Source: an uncultured delta proteobacterium
Lineage (GTDB): Bacteria; Desulfobacterota; Desulfobulbia; Desulfobulbales; Desulfurivibrionaceae
Reading direction: 5' to 3'
NCBI GenBank assembly: GCA_903869265.1
Contig: CAIPYE010000017.1
Span: forward strand, 310,001 to 374,000
Length of the DNA: 64,000 nucleotides
Below are positions 44,685 through 53,592 of this stretch, piece after piece (the stretch's first letter is position 1; the number at the start of each line of letters is the position of its first letter). The notes below the pieces were generated by a model. The model was given only the letters and a program-made list of their open reading frames with translations, made no database searches and was not told the DNA's origin. The translations under genes and the position numbers were made by a program.

Positions 44685-44700
44685 TGCAAGAGGCGTGCCG
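44685..44700 (-). promoter_or_regulatory. Sigma-54 promoter before flgF
   Basis: The minus strand reads CGGCACGCCTCTTGCA, matching TGGCACG-N4-TTGCW except for the first base. It ends 33 bases upstream of the flgF start. It and the flgI promoter suggest RpoN control of mid-class flagellar genes. Confidence 0.85.
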
Positions 44701-44884
44701 GGAGTGTTGTGGGGGTGGGGTAGAGGAGTGTTCTGGAAAATAAATTAATGAATACAGATGGATGTGTGGTTTTCGGCAGGCGGGTGGAGAGAAAAGGTGG
44801 GTGTCAAAAAAATGGATGCTTCCGTAGGGTGGCCGGTATATTTTTCCTAGCGGAGATGGGTTGCGTGCTCTGGGTTTTTAGCTG

Positions 44885-45163
44885 CTACGAGGGCGTCATT
44901 TTGGTGTTGGCCCGGTAGATAAAGGCGAGAATCTCTGCCACCACCAGGTAAGTCTCCGGGGGGATATCGGCATTCAGGTTCAGCTTGGCCAGAATCTCCA
45001 CCAGGTCGGCATCCTCCTGGATGGGGATGCCGTGTTCCTTGGCCAGGGCGATGATTTTTTCGGCAACCTCCCCTGCTCCCTTGGCGATAATCTTGGGCGC
45101 GGCATCACGGGTTGTGTCGTAGCGCAGGGCAACAGCCTTTTTTTTTGTTGGTCTATCTGGCAT
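44885..45163 (-). CDS. FlhB C-terminal-like protein (FhlB/YlqH type)
   Basis: A 92-residue protein equal to the cytoplasmic C-terminal domain of FlhB: KKKAVALRYDTTRDAAPKIIAKGAGEVAEKIIALAKEHGIPIQED. The NPTH autocleavage loop is missing, as in the stand-alone FhlB group that can replace part of FlhB. It lies 185 bases before the flgF promoter in the same orientation. A frequent genomic neighbour of flagellar export genes, its action here is inferred. Confidence 0.85.
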   Translation of the reverse strand: MPDRPTKKKAVALRYDTTRDAAPKIIAKGAGEVAEKIIALAKEHGIPIQEDADLVEILAKLNLNADIPPETYLVVAEILAFIYRANTKMTPS

Positions 45164-45340
45164 TATGGGCTTGCGTCAATGGTTGCATAAGTGCGTGGTC
45201 ATGGGGGCAGTTGCTGCAAGCCGTTGTGACATTCGGCAACAGGATGGTTGTAACGGCATAAGGTGCCGTAACGAAAAGGCCAAAAAAACATGGAGTATTT
45301 CGTAACGGCTCCTAATTATACCCGACAACAATCGGAGCGG

Positions 45341-46054
45341 ATGAAAAAAATGCAATTCGGACAGACCTTGCAGTCGGGAAAGCTTGTCTTGCGGTACAAG
45401 CGGTTTCTCGCCGATGTGGACATGGACGATGGTCGGTTGCTCACCGTGCATTGCCCGAATTCCGGCAGCATGTCGGGGTGCAAGGAACCGGGCAGCCCGG
45501 TGCTCGTCTCCCTGGCGGACAACCCCAAGCGCAAGTATGGACATACCCTGGAGATGGTGCGGGTCGGTACAACCTGGGTGGGGATCAACACTGCGCGCAC
45601 CAATGGGTTGGTTGCTGAAGCCATCAGCTCTGGGGTGGTGGCGGAGCTGGCCGGGATCGAGACGATCCGGCCCGAGGTCAAGGTGTCGGATAAAAGCCGG
45701 TTGGATTTTTTGCTTACCCGTGGAGAAGAAAAGATCTATGTGGAGGTGAAAAATTGCAGCCTGGCTCTGGACAGGGCGGCCATGTTTCCCGATGCCGTGA
45801 CCACCCGGGGCGCCAAGCATCTGGCCGAACTGCTGACCCTGCGCCAAACCGGCTGTCGGGCCGTGGTCTTTTTCTGTGTCCAGCGGGAGGATGTGGATTA
45901 TTTTGTCCCGGCCGAGCATATCGATCCGGTCTATGCCCAGGCGTTGCGGGAGGTTGCGGCCCAGGGGGTGGAGGTGTTGGCCTATGGCGCGGCCTTGAGC
46001 CCGGAGGCGATCACCATTGTTCGGCCGCTGCCGGTGCGGCTGGGTCGATTTTAA
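45341..46054 (+). CDS. sfsA: Sugar fermentation stimulation protein SfsA
   Basis: About 237 residues matching the SfsA family: KRYKRFLADV-like RYKRFLADVDMD, the TVHCPNSGSMSGC motif, KYGHTLEMV and the nuclease-like strand RLDFLLTRGEEKIYVEVKNC (PD-(D/E)XK fold). The family binds DNA, but its exact role is open. ATG 45341 or 45350 is probably the start; upstream in-frame ATG 45290 adds poorly conserved residues. It is divergent to fhlB. Confidence 0.9.
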   Translation: MKKMQFGQTLQSGKLVLRYKRFLADVDMDDGRLLTVHCPNSGSMSGCKEPGSPVLVSLADNPKRKYGHTLEMVRVGTTWVGINTARTNGLVAEAISSGVVAELAGIETIRPEVKVSDKSRLDFLLTRGEEKIYVEVKNCSLALDRAAMFPDAVTTRGAKHLAELLTLRQTGCRAVVFFCVQREDVDYFVPAEHIDPVYAQALREVAAQGVEVLAYGAALSPEAITIVRPLPVRLGRF

Positions 46055-46114
46055 GTTTCACAGTGATTACTGCTCAATTTCAGCAATGGTTTTGGGTGGT
46101 ATTGGGACTGTTCA

Positions 46115-46291
46115 TTTCTTTGCTTGTCCAAAGAAACAAACCAAAGAAAGGGCACCCCGCCACTTGCCCGGCTGTTGGCGGGATGCCCTGTGCTCCTCGA
46201 TGCTGCCGGGGGGTTGCAAACTCGCTACGCTCAAACAGTGCAACCCCCTTTTGGGCAGCCTCTCCGGTGCTCGGCTGCGTGACAATGGGGA
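46115..46291 (+). repeat. Dispersed repeat, copy A
   Basis: About 177 bases beginning with the palindrome-like TTTCTTTGCTTGTCCAAAG and ending GCTGCGTGACAATGGGG. Copy B (minus, 47114-47291) and copy C (plus, 48978-49158) share the middle motifs TGGCGGGATGCCC and CAGCCTCTCCGGTGCTCGGC. It fills most of the 332 bases between sfsA and queC. Confidence 0.85.
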
Positions 46292-46389
46292 TAAAAAACT
46301 GGCGCGGCTTTTCTCAGCTTGCTTCACGGCAACCCTTACAATAGAGTGAAAACAGAAACGGCCGCATGGTGCGGCCAGGGGAGAAGATG

Positions 46390-47082
46390 ATGCAGGAAAA
46401 ACCAAAAGCGGTGGTCTTACTCAGCGGCGGCCTCGATTCGGTTACCGTCCTGGCCATGGCCATGGCCGAGGGCTATGAATGCTGCTGTCTCAGTTTTGCC
46501 TACGGCCAACGCCAGCAGGTGGAGCTGGAGCGGGCCAAGGCCAATGTGGCTCGCAGGGGGATCGCAAAGCACCTCATCCTCCGCCTGGACCTTGATGCCA
46601 TCGGCGGCTCGGCCCTGACCACGGATGCGGCGGTGCCCAAGGGGCGCAGCCAGACAGAGATGAACGGGTCCATCCCCATCACCTATGTGCCGGGTCGCAA
46701 CACGATTTTTCTTTCCTATGCCATGGCCTGGGCCGAGGTGCTGGGCGCGGGCGATGTTTTTCTCGGGGTCAATGTCATGGATTACAGCGGCTATCCCGAC
46801 TGCCGCCCGGAATTTCTCGAAGCCTTTGAGCGGGTGGCTAACCTGGCCACCAGGGCCGGGGTGGAAGGGGAGACCCGTTTTCGGGTTCATGCCCCGCTTC
46901 TTAAGATGACCAAGAAGGAGATCATCGAAAAGGGGTTCGATCTCGGCGTGGATTACGGGTTGACCCACAGCTGTTATGACCCGGACCATCAAGGGCGGGC
47001 CTGCGGGACCTGCGACAGCTGTATTTTGCGGCTCAAGGGGTTTGCCGAGGCCGGGCGGGTTGATCCGGTGGAGTACCAGTGA
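46390..47082 (+). CDS. queC: 7-cyano-7-deazaguanine synthase QueC
   Basis: A 230-residue protein with PP-loop SGGLDSVTV at about 12-20, [13 protein letters not shown] and the zinc-binding CxxxC..C..C group [19 protein letters not shown]. It converts 7-carboxy-7-deazaguanine to preQ0 for queuosine. ATG 46390 or 46387; GGGGAG precedes. It is bracketed by inverted copies A and B of the dispersed repeat. Confidence 0.95.
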   Translation: MQEKPKAVVLLSGGLDSVTVLAMAMAEGYECCCLSFAYGQRQQVELERAKANVARRGIAKHLILRLDLDAIGGSALTTDAAVPKGRSQTEMNGSIPITYVPGRNTIFLSYAMAWAEVLGAGDVFLGVNVMDYSGYPDCRPEFLEAFERVANLATRAGVEGETRFRVHAPLLKMTKKEIIEKGFDLGVDYGLTHSCYDPDHQGRACGTCDSCILRLKGFAEAGRVDPVEYQ

Positions 47083-47113
47083 GTTGCCCTCCATGCAGTT
47101 ATGGCAGTTAAAT

Positions 47114-47291
47114 CCCATTGGCACGCCGCCGAGCACCGGAGAGGCTGCCGAAAAGGGGATTTGCACTGTTTGAGCGTAGCGAGTTTGCAAAGCCCCGGCA
47201 GCGTCGAGGAGCACAGGGCATCCCGCCAGCGGCGGGACAAGAGGCACAGGGTGCCTTTTCTTTGGTTCGTTTCTTTGGGCAAGCAAAGAAA
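47114..47291 (-). repeat. Dispersed repeat, copy B (inverted)
   Basis: The reverse complement of the A/C family: starts CCCATTGGCACGCCGCCGAG and ends TTCTTTGGGCAAGCAAAGAAA. It covers the space between queC and nagZ. Confidence 0.85.
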
Positions 47292-47368
47292 TGAACAGAA
47301 GAAGGAAGTATTTGCTCGGGAGGCAGCGGTTGTTGGATCATCAGAAAATGTAAAGCAGAGAGGAAGCC

Positions 47369-48364
47369 ATGAAAAATAACTTGGGCGGCCTGTTCATGGT
47401 CGGGTTGCCTGGTACGGAGCTGGATGATTCCACCCGCAACCTTATTAATGGGTACGGGATCAATAATTTTATCCTGTTCAAGAGAAACGCCGAGAACCCG
47501 GAGCAGATTCGCACCCTGTGTCGCGGGCTTGGTGAGGCCTGCCGCGCCGCCGGGCTGGGTGCGCCGTTGATCTCCATTGATCAGGAGGGCGGCACCGTGG
47601 CCCGGCTCAAGGAACCCCGTTTCACGGAGTTTCCCGATGCCAGGGCGCTGGCGGAAAGCGAGCGGGCCGAGGAGCTGTTGACCGACTATGCCAAAACCTG
47701 TGCCAAGGAGTTACTGGCGGTGGGCATCAACATGAACCTGGCTCCGGTGTTGGATGTGAGTCCGGCTGGCTTGGGCTTGTTCATGGAAAAGAGAGCCTTG
47801 GGCGGGACGCCGGAGCAGGTGTCCCGTTTGGGTGCGCTGGTGATTACAACCATGCAGGAGAACGGCCTGGCTGCCTGCGGCAAGCATTTCCCCGGCCTGG
47901 GCGGAGCAACCCTGGACCCCCACGAGGTATTGCCCGTGGTGGACCGCTCGCTTGAGGATCTGCGTGGTTGCGATCTGGTGCCATTTACCGAGGCGATCCG
48001 GGCGGGGGTGGCGGGGGTGATGACCTCGCACACCGTGTACCCGCAGCTTGATCCTGATTTTCCCGCCACCCTGTCGCCGCGTATTTTGGGTGGCCTGCTT
48101 CGCAACGAGTTGGGCTTTGACGGCATGGTGGTCACCGATGATCTTGAGATGGGCGCCATCGAAAATGAAGGCACCGTGGCGGATGCCGCTCTTGTCGCCT
48201 TTAAGGCCGGGGCGGATATGCTGCTGATCTGCCATGAGCATCCGAAGATCATCGCTGCCTATGAGCTGCTGAGTAAGGCGGTGGGTGGGGAGATTTCCGA
48301 GGAGAGGGTGCGGAAGTCGCTTGAGCGGATTGGTGAGGTGCGTAGGCGGTTTGCCGGGGATTGA
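47369..48364 (+). CDS. nagZ: Beta-N-acetylhexosaminidase NagZ (GH3)
   Basis: A 331-residue single-domain glycoside hydrolase family 3 protein. It has DQEGGTVARLK, the KHFPG motif, TLDPHEVLP (Asp-x-His, the NagZ acid/base dyad) and the nucleophile region VVTDDLEMGAI. The usual KHFPGHG is altered to KHFPGLG, but the dyad after it is intact. NagZ removes GlcNAc from muropeptides in cell-wall recycling, the pathway that AmpG feeds. ATG 47369 has AGAGGAAG upstream. Confidence 0.9.
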   Translation: MKNNLGGLFMVGLPGTELDDSTRNLINGYGINNFILFKRNAENPEQIRTLCRGLGEACRAAGLGAPLISIDQEGGTVARLKEPRFTEFPDARALAESERAEELLTDYAKTCAKELLAVGINMNLAPVLDVSPAGLGLFMEKRALGGTPEQVSRLGALVITTMQENGLAACGKHFPGLGGATLDPHEVLPVVDRSLEDLRGCDLVPFTEAIRAGVAGVMTSHTVYPQLDPDFPATLSPRILGGLLRNELGFDGMVVTDDLEMGAIENEGTVADAALVAFKAGADMLLICHEHPKIIAAYELLSKAVGGEISEERVRKSLERIGEVRRRFAGD

Positions 48365-48446
48365 GGGGACGAGTGTTTATGTATCATGCAAGGCTGATGA
48401 TAGCCGGAACCGTAGAATATATTTGGTAGATTTGTAAAAGGATGTC

Positions 48447-48926
48447 ATGCGATACAACTGGAAAAATCTAAACCGGCAGCAGGTTGGTACCTTCAGTGAA
48501 TACTTCGTTAAAATGGAAATGACGATGCATGGCTTTCAGGTCTACTCCACCGAGGTAGATGATAGAGGTATCGATTTTGTAGCACGGTACGAAAATGGCC
48601 CTTTTCTTTCTATTCAAGTCAAATCAATCAGAGAGAAAGGGTATGTGTTCATGCAGAAAGAAAAGTTTGACTTATCACCTGAGTTGTTCCTCGCATTAGC
48701 GATTCTGAATGAAGGGGTTGAGCCAAGACTTTTTCTCATTCCATCAGAAGCATGGGGAAAACCCAATGAATTACTGGTGGACCGTAATTACGAAGGGAAG
48801 AAGAGTAAGCCGGAATGGGGGTTGAATCTTTCCAGTAAGAATATGAATTTGCTAGAAAAATACTCATTTGTAAATATAGCCGTTAGGCTAAAAAATGGGA
48901 AAATGGGAACAGATTTATTTCCCTGA
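48447..48926 (+). CDS. PD-(D/E)XK nuclease-like protein (DUF4365-like)
   Basis: A 159-residue protein of lower GC than its surroundings. GTFSEYFVKMEMTMHGF, DRGIDFVARYENG and LSIQVKSIRE carry the ordered E...D...QxK residues of a PD-(D/E)XK fold, as in DUF4365-type proteins. The remainder is helical and matches nothing known to me. No partner gene for a restriction system is adjacent; it lies between repeat copies B and C, which suggests transfer. Confidence 0.65.
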   Translation: MRYNWKNLNRQQVGTFSEYFVKMEMTMHGFQVYSTEVDDRGIDFVARYENGPFLSIQVKSIREKGYVFMQKEKFDLSPELFLALAILNEGVEPRLFLIPSEAWGKPNELLVDRNYEGKKSKPEWGLNLSSKNMNLLEKYSFVNIAVRLKNGKMGTDLFP

Positions 48927-48977
48927 TTACCAAACAATCTTAGTAGTCAGAGAAATATGCTTCATTCTTCTGTTCTT

Positions 48978-49158
48978 TTTCTTTGCTTGCCCAAAGAAAA
49001 AGAACGAAAAAGAGAAGGCACCCAGTCACTTGTCCCGCCGTTGGCGGGATGCCCAGCGCTCCTCAAGGCTGCCGGGGCTTTGCAAACTCGGCTTCGCCTC
49101 AAACAGTGCAAATCCCCTTTTCGGCAGCCTCTCCGGTGCTCGGCTGCGTGACAATGGG
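48978..49158 (+). repeat. Dispersed repeat, copy C
   Basis: Starts TTTCTTTGCTTGCCCAAAG and ends GCTGCGTGACAATGGG, in the same orientation as copy A. It occupies most of the 314 bases between the nuclease-like gene and mscS. Confidence 0.85.
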
Positions 49159-49240
49159 AGATGTGTGGGGCAAGTTCCCGGCGAGGCAACGTCGGCTGTG
49201 ATGTTTTCGGATAATACTTTTATAGGAAGTGGGTAAATAC

Positions 49241-50311
49241 ATGGACTTCTCATTATATCTTCAGGAGCTTTCCCGGCTGCCCATCATGCAGCGGCTTATG
49301 GTGATCGTGGCCTATGCCATTCTGGCCAAGGTGGTGGATATTTTTGTCAACCGCATCCTCAAGCGGTTGGCCGCAGCCTATACAGAAACCGATCTCGACG
49401 ACAAGGCCATCGACATCCTCCACACCCCCATTATTGTCAGCATCTTCATTGTCGGCCTTCTCCATGCCATGAATCTGCCGCCGGGCCTTGCCCCGCCTTG
49501 GGAAAGGTTCGTGCCAGCCGCGGCGCAAAGCGTTGCCCTGGTGATCTGGACCCTTGCCGCCTTGCGTTTCTGTGTGGTGTTGGGCGATCATTATCTTGGG
49601 AGAATCTCCGAGCCCGGCAAGATCGGGGCGGATCTTTTTTTGCTGCTCAAGAATGTGGTCCGGGTGGTTATCATCGTTTCCGCCTTGCTTTGGCTTCTTT
49701 CCATCTGGAACGTCAACCTGGCCCCGCTTTTTGCCTCCGCCGGTATCGCCGGGATCGCCGTGGCCCTGGCCGCCAAGGACAGTCTGGCCAATTTTTTCGG
49801 CGGGATCAGCATCTTTGCCGATAAAACCTTCAAGGTGGGGGATTACATTATCATCGACAACTCCCAGCGGGGTGAGGTGGTGGAGATCGGGGTGCGCTCC
49901 ACCCGGATAATGACCCGGGACGACGCCCTGATCACCATTCCCAATTCCATTTTGGCCAACAGCAAGATCATCAACGAAAGCGCGCCGATCCCCCGTTTTC
50001 GGATCAGGGTGCCGGTGGGGGTTGCCTACGGCAGCGATCTCGATCAGGTCGAGGCGGTGCTGCTCTCGGTGGCCAACAATAATCCCGCCGTGGTTAAGGA
50101 CCCGGAGGCCAGGGTGCGGTTGCGCTCTTTCGAGGCTTCGTCCCTTGATTTTGAACTGCTCTGCTGGGTCGAGGATCCTCGTCTCAAGGGGCTGGAGGTG
50201 CATAATCTCCTCAGGGGGATCTATAAGGCCTTTGCCGAAAACTCCATCGCCATCCCCTTTCCGCAGCAGGATGTGCATGTCAAGAACCTGCCGAAGGGGG
50301 ACCGGAGCTAG
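49241..50311 (+). CDS. MscS family mechanosensitive channel
   Basis: A protein of 356 residues with about four membrane helices and the MscS pore helix signature VALAAKDSLANFFGGISIFADKTFKVGDYI at about 165-195, then a cytoplasmic beta domain (GEVVEIGVRSTRI, TIPNSILANSKIIN). It is longer than E. coli MscS (286) because of extra N-terminal helices. ATG 49241 was taken; GTG 49229 adds four residues. It releases osmolytes under hypo-osmotic shock. Confidence 0.9.
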   Translation: MDFSLYLQELSRLPIMQRLMVIVAYAILAKVVDIFVNRILKRLAAAYTETDLDDKAIDILHTPIIVSIFIVGLLHAMNLPPGLAPPWERFVPAAAQSVALVIWTLAALRFCVVLGDHYLGRISEPGKIGADLFLLLKNVVRVVIIVSALLWLLSIWNVNLAPLFASAGIAGIAVALAAKDSLANFFGGISIFADKTFKVGDYIIIDNSQRGEVVEIGVRSTRIMTRDDALITIPNSILANSKIINESAPIPRFRIRVPVGVAYGSDLDQVEAVLLSVANNNPAVVKDPEARVRLRSFEASSLDFELLCWVEDPRLKGLEVHNLLRGIYKAFAENSIAIPFPQQDVHVKNLPKGDRS

Positions 50312-50474
50312 GGGAACGGGGCCGAATCCCTACGCTCCCAAGCCGGTTTTTTCTTGCAGCCCCTGCTAAGAGAAGCTGTTTTTTGCCCGGTATCGTGGTA
50401 GAATGCAATTGAAAGCTCTCCAGTCGGCTGCCCCCAGCGGGCGGCAATTTAATCACTTGTGATGGAGGAAATGC

Positions 50475-51008
50475 ATGGAACTACAAGTTGAAGGACGGAA
50501 CCTGGAAATTCGTAAGGCCTGGCAGGACAAAATCGAAGAGGAGAAGGGGCGTCTTGATCGCCACCATCCCGGGCTTGTTCATCATCTCCGCGTCTCCATT
50601 GAGGAGACCGCTGGCCATAAGGCGGGCGGTCACGAGGTCCGTGTGGTTGCTTCGGTTCCCAATGACACCGTGGTTGTGAAAAGAAAAGGGGAGACGGTGC
50701 GGCCCCTGCTGGTGGAGGCGTTTGATACCCTTGGCCTCCAGTTGAAGGAGTTGCAGCGCAAGCGGCGACAGAATGGCAAGGAGCCGGAGGCTGCGGCAGC
50801 CGGCCCGGCCATGGGCACCATCAGGAGTTTGTTCCCCTATGAGTCCTACGGGTTTCTCATGACCCTGGACGGCCAGGAGGTATATTTTCACGAGAACGCC
50901 CTTAAGGACGTGACCATGGCTCAACTGGCCGAAGGCGACGAGGTCCGCTTTGGCGAGGGCGAAGGGGACAAGGGGCCGACGGCCGCTTGGGTGAAGTTGG
51001 TTAAATAA
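50475..51008 (+). CDS. HPF/RaiA domain fused to a cold-shock domain
   Basis: A 177-residue protein. The first 100 residues resemble the ribosome hibernation factor HPF/RaiA (MELQVEGRNLEIRKAW, helix, then HEVRVVASVPNDTVVVKRKGE and LVEAFDTLGLQLKEL). Residues 112-177 form a cold-shock-like OB domain (MGTIRSLFPYESYGFLMTLDGQEVYFHENAL). The fusion suggests a factor that binds both the ribosome and RNA in stress. Ribosome binding site GGAGGAAA before ATG 50475. Confidence 0.85.
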   Translation: MELQVEGRNLEIRKAWQDKIEEEKGRLDRHHPGLVHHLRVSIEETAGHKAGGHEVRVVASVPNDTVVVKRKGETVRPLLVEAFDTLGLQLKELQRKRRQNGKEPEAAAAGPAMGTIRSLFPYESYGFLMTLDGQEVYFHENALKDVTMAQLAEGDEVRFGEGEGDKGPTAAWVKLVK

Positions 51009-51032
51009 CAAGAGCGAACGCGGAGTCGAAGA

Positions 51033-51065
51033 GGGCGCAAAGATAGCATAAGCATCTTTGCGCCC
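51033..51065 (+). other. Perfect 12-base hairpin after the HPF/cold-shock gene
   Basis: GGGCGCAAAGAT and ATCTTTGCGCCC flank a nine-base loop. It has no T-run, so it may be a transcript-stabilising or Rho-assisted end rather than an intrinsic terminator. Confidence 0.55.
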
Positions 51066-51090
51066 TGGCGTATCCGCACAGCACATAAGT

Positions 51091-51166
51091 GGTTCGACAG
51101 GCTCACCCCGAGCGGAAGGGCACTGCTTTCAAGAGGCTTACCGTTCGCCCTGAGCTTGTCGAAGGG
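51091..51166. repeat. REP-like inverted repeat
   Basis: Arms GGTTCGACAGGCTCACCCCG and CCGTTCGCCCTGAGCTTGTC (with flanking complementary bases) pair around a short spacer. It is a second copy of the element at 6562-6628 and occupies the gap before nadA. Confidence 0.75.
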
Positions 51167-51201
51167 TGGTTTTGAGATTGCCAGGAGTGAAGGACAAACA
51201 G

Positions 51202-52293
51202 ATGACCGTGTTGCAGCAGGTTGAGCTTGGCTCGGAATACCTGCAGGAAAAAGAAGAAATACTCTGCCAAAAGATTGCCGCCCGCAAGAAAGAGTTGGGC
51301 GGCAATCTTTTGATTTTGGGGCACCATTACCAGCAGGAGGCGACCTTCCAGTTCGCCGACCTGACCGGGGATTCCCTCAAGCTTGCCCGCAATGCCGCCG
51401 AGGCCAAGGACCGAAAGTACATCGTTTTCTGCGGCGTGCACTTCATGGCCGAATCCGCCGACATCCTCACCGCGCCGGACCAGGTGGTCATTCTCCCCGA
51501 TCTCCGCGCCGGCTGCCCCATGGCCGACATGGCCACCAGCGAAGCGGTGGCCTGGGCCTGGGAGGATCTGGCCCAGGTGACCACCGGCCGGGTCATTCCC
51601 GTTACCTATGTGAATTCCTCGGCCCTGCTCAAAGCCTTTGTCGGCAGACACGGCGGCTCGGTCTGCACCTCATCCAACGCCGAGCGGGTGCTGACCTGGG
51701 CCTTGGCCCAAGGCGACAAGGTCTTCTTTTTTCCCGACGAGCATCTGGGGCGCAATTCCGCCAGCGCCCTGGGTATCCCCGAGGACGAGGTGGTATTGTG
51801 GCAACGCGATAAGCCTTTGGGCGGCAACACCCCGGCCCAGTTGCAGAAGGCGAAGGTCATCCTCTGGGACGGCTATTGCACGGTGCACATGCAGTTCACC
51901 TCCGCCCATGTCGCCGCCTGGCGGGAACGCGACCCCGAGGTGCGGATCATCGTCCATCCGGAATGCCGCAACGAGGTGGTGAGCCGGGCTGATCAGTACG
52001 GCTCCACCGAGGCGATTATTACGGCGGTGCGCGATTCCCCGGTGGGCAGCAAATGGGCCATCGGCACCGAGGTCAATCTGGTGAACCGGCTCAAGCGCCA
52101 GTACCCGGACCGTGAGATCCATTCCCTTTCGCCCTTCCAGTGTCTGTGCTCCACCATGTACCGGATCAAACCCGGCTACCTGTTGTGGGTGCTTGACAAC
52201 CTGGCCCAGGGGCGGGTGGTCAATCGGATCACCGTACCGCCCGAGGTGGCGGCTGAGGCCAAACTCTCTCTCGATAGAATGCTGCGGATCTGA
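51202..52293 (+). CDS. nadA: Quinolinate synthase NadA
   Basis: A protein of 363 residues. NLLILGHHYQQE, GDSLKLARNAA and FCGVHFMAESADIL are NadA motifs; the 4Fe-4S ligands appear in RAGCPMADM, HPECRNEVV and QCLCSTMYR. It condenses iminoaspartate with dihydroxyacetone phosphate in NAD synthesis. ATG 51202 with GAAGGA upstream; in-frame start codons before it overlap the REP element. The cysteine desulfurase four bases downstream may supply cluster sulfur. Confidence 0.96.
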   Translation: MTVLQQVELGSEYLQEKEEILCQKIAARKKELGGNLLILGHHYQQEATFQFADLTGDSLKLARNAAEAKDRKYIVFCGVHFMAESADILTAPDQVVILPDLRAGCPMADMATSEAVAWAWEDLAQVTTGRVIPVTYVNSSALLKAFVGRHGGSVCTSSNAERVLTWALAQGDKVFFFPDEHLGRNSASALGIPEDEVVLWQRDKPLGGNTPAQLQKAKVILWDGYCTVHMQFTSAHVAAWRERDPEVRIIVHPECRNEVVSRADQYGSTEAIITAVRDSPVGSKWAIGTEVNLVNRLKRQYPDREIHSLSPFQCLCSTMYRIKPGYLLWVLDNLAQGRVVNRITVPPEVAAEAKLSLDRMLRI

Positions 52294-52297
52294 CCCC

Positions 52298-53446
52298 ATG
52301 CAACCCATCTACTTCGATAACAACGCTTCCACCCCGCTGGACCCAACGGTGCGGGAGGGTATGGCCCCCTATCTGGCCGAATATTTCGGTAATCCTGCCA
52401 GCTCCCACCGTTTCGGCGAGGCTGCCCGGCGGGGTTTGGACCTGGCCCGGGAGCAGGTGGCCGGGTTGCTCGGCTGCCATCCGGCCCGGCTTGTCTTGAA
52501 CAGCGGCGGCACCGAAGGCAACAACACCGCCATCCTCAGCGCGGTCTGGGCCAATCCTGGCAAGAAACACATTATTTCTTCGCGGGTCGAGCACGGCTCG
52601 GTTCTGGCGCCCTTGGAATTTCTCGCAACCCAGGGCTACGAGGTGGAGCTGCTGGGGGTGGATGAAAACGGGGCTCTTGATCTGGACGCGCTTAAAGGTG
52701 CGATCCGGGCTGACACCGCCCTGGTTTCCCTCATGGGGGCGAACAACGAAACCGGGGTGATCTGGCCCATAGCCGAGATCGCCGGTATCTGTCGGGAGCG
52801 GGGCGTGCTGTTTCACTGCGACGCCATCCAGCTGGCCGGTAAGGCAACTCTTTCGGCGGAAGCGCTGGGCGTGGATTATCTCACCATCGCGGCCCATAAG
52901 CTGCACGGGCCAAAAGGGGCAGGCGCGCTCTATGTGCGCCGTACCGCGCCGTTCACCCCGTTGATCATGGGTTCCGGCCAGGAAAATGGCCGAAGGTCCG
53001 GCACCGAAAACGTGCCCGGTCTGGTTGGGCTGGGTCATGCCTGTGGACTGGCCATGGCTGTGGACGAGGCTGCGCATCTGCGGCTGGCCGCGTTGCGGGG
53101 TAGCCTTGAGGCAGGGATTGTCGCGGCGATCCCCGAGGTTCAGATCAATGGCGCAGCTTCGCCCAGGCTGGTCAACACCACCAACGTGAGTTTCAAGCAT
53201 GCGGCCTCGGCCGGGCTGATCCAGGATCTCGATGCGGGGGGGATCGCAGTTTCGGCCCATGCCGCCTGTGAGAGCGGCGATCTCGACCCTTCGCATGTGT
53301 TGCGGGCCATGCGGGTTCCGGAACCTTTCCTGCACGGAACCCTGCGCATCAGTCTCAGTCGTTACAATACCGAGGCAGAGGTTGCGGCCCTGTTGGCCCT
53401 GTTGCCGAAAGCGGTAGCCAGATCAAGACAGGGTTTCGCCCTGTAG
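52298..53446 (+). CDS. Cysteine desulfurase (NifS/IscS family)
   Basis: A 382-residue PLP enzyme. It shows YFDNNASTPLDP, the GGTEGNN motif, the PLP lysine in TIAAHKLHGPKG and the catalytic Cys in SAHAACESGDLDPSHVL. It converts cysteine to alanine with a persulfide. The position after nadA suggests a dedicated supply of sulfur to NadA's cluster. ATG 52298 lies four bases after the nadA stop. Confidence 0.94.
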   Translation: MQPIYFDNNASTPLDPTVREGMAPYLAEYFGNPASSHRFGEAARRGLDLAREQVAGLLGCHPARLVLNSGGTEGNNTAILSAVWANPGKKHIISSRVEHGSVLAPLEFLATQGYEVELLGVDENGALDLDALKGAIRADTALVSLMGANNETGVIWPIAEIAGICRERGVLFHCDAIQLAGKATLSAEALGVDYLTIAAHKLHGPKGAGALYVRRTAPFTPLIMGSGQENGRRSGTENVPGLVGLGHACGLAMAVDEAAHLRLAALRGSLEAGIVAAIPEVQINGAASPRLVNTTNVSFKHAASAGLIQDLDAGGIAVSAHAACESGDLDPSHVLRAMRVPEPFLHGTLRISLSRYNTEAEVAALLALLPKAVARSRQGFAL

Positions 53447-53592
53447 CCTGTTTCCATGTCCTGAACCAAAAACGACGTTGGCGAATCGGGGCAGATCTAT
53501 TCAGTGGCTAAAGCCTGATGTTTGGCCTAGTCTGGTTCAGACGGCACCGGAACCGGCTGGAATATTTTGCAAATGCCGACAAGGAATCTCTC

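Noticed and set aside
46115-46345. Short coding frames inside the dispersed repeats.
   Set aside because: They occur in several frames in each copy, differ between copies and are not conserved as protein, so the repeats are not genes.
46366-46389. An in-frame start of queC at 46366 (extra MVRPGEK residues).
   Set aside because: The GGGGAG ribosome binding site lies inside that extension, and family alignments begin at the later methionines.
53518-53592. A start at 53518 for the response regulator.
   Set aside because: The extra 25 residues precede the receiver domain and have no conservation, while GTG 53593 has an AAGGA site and yields the standard start.
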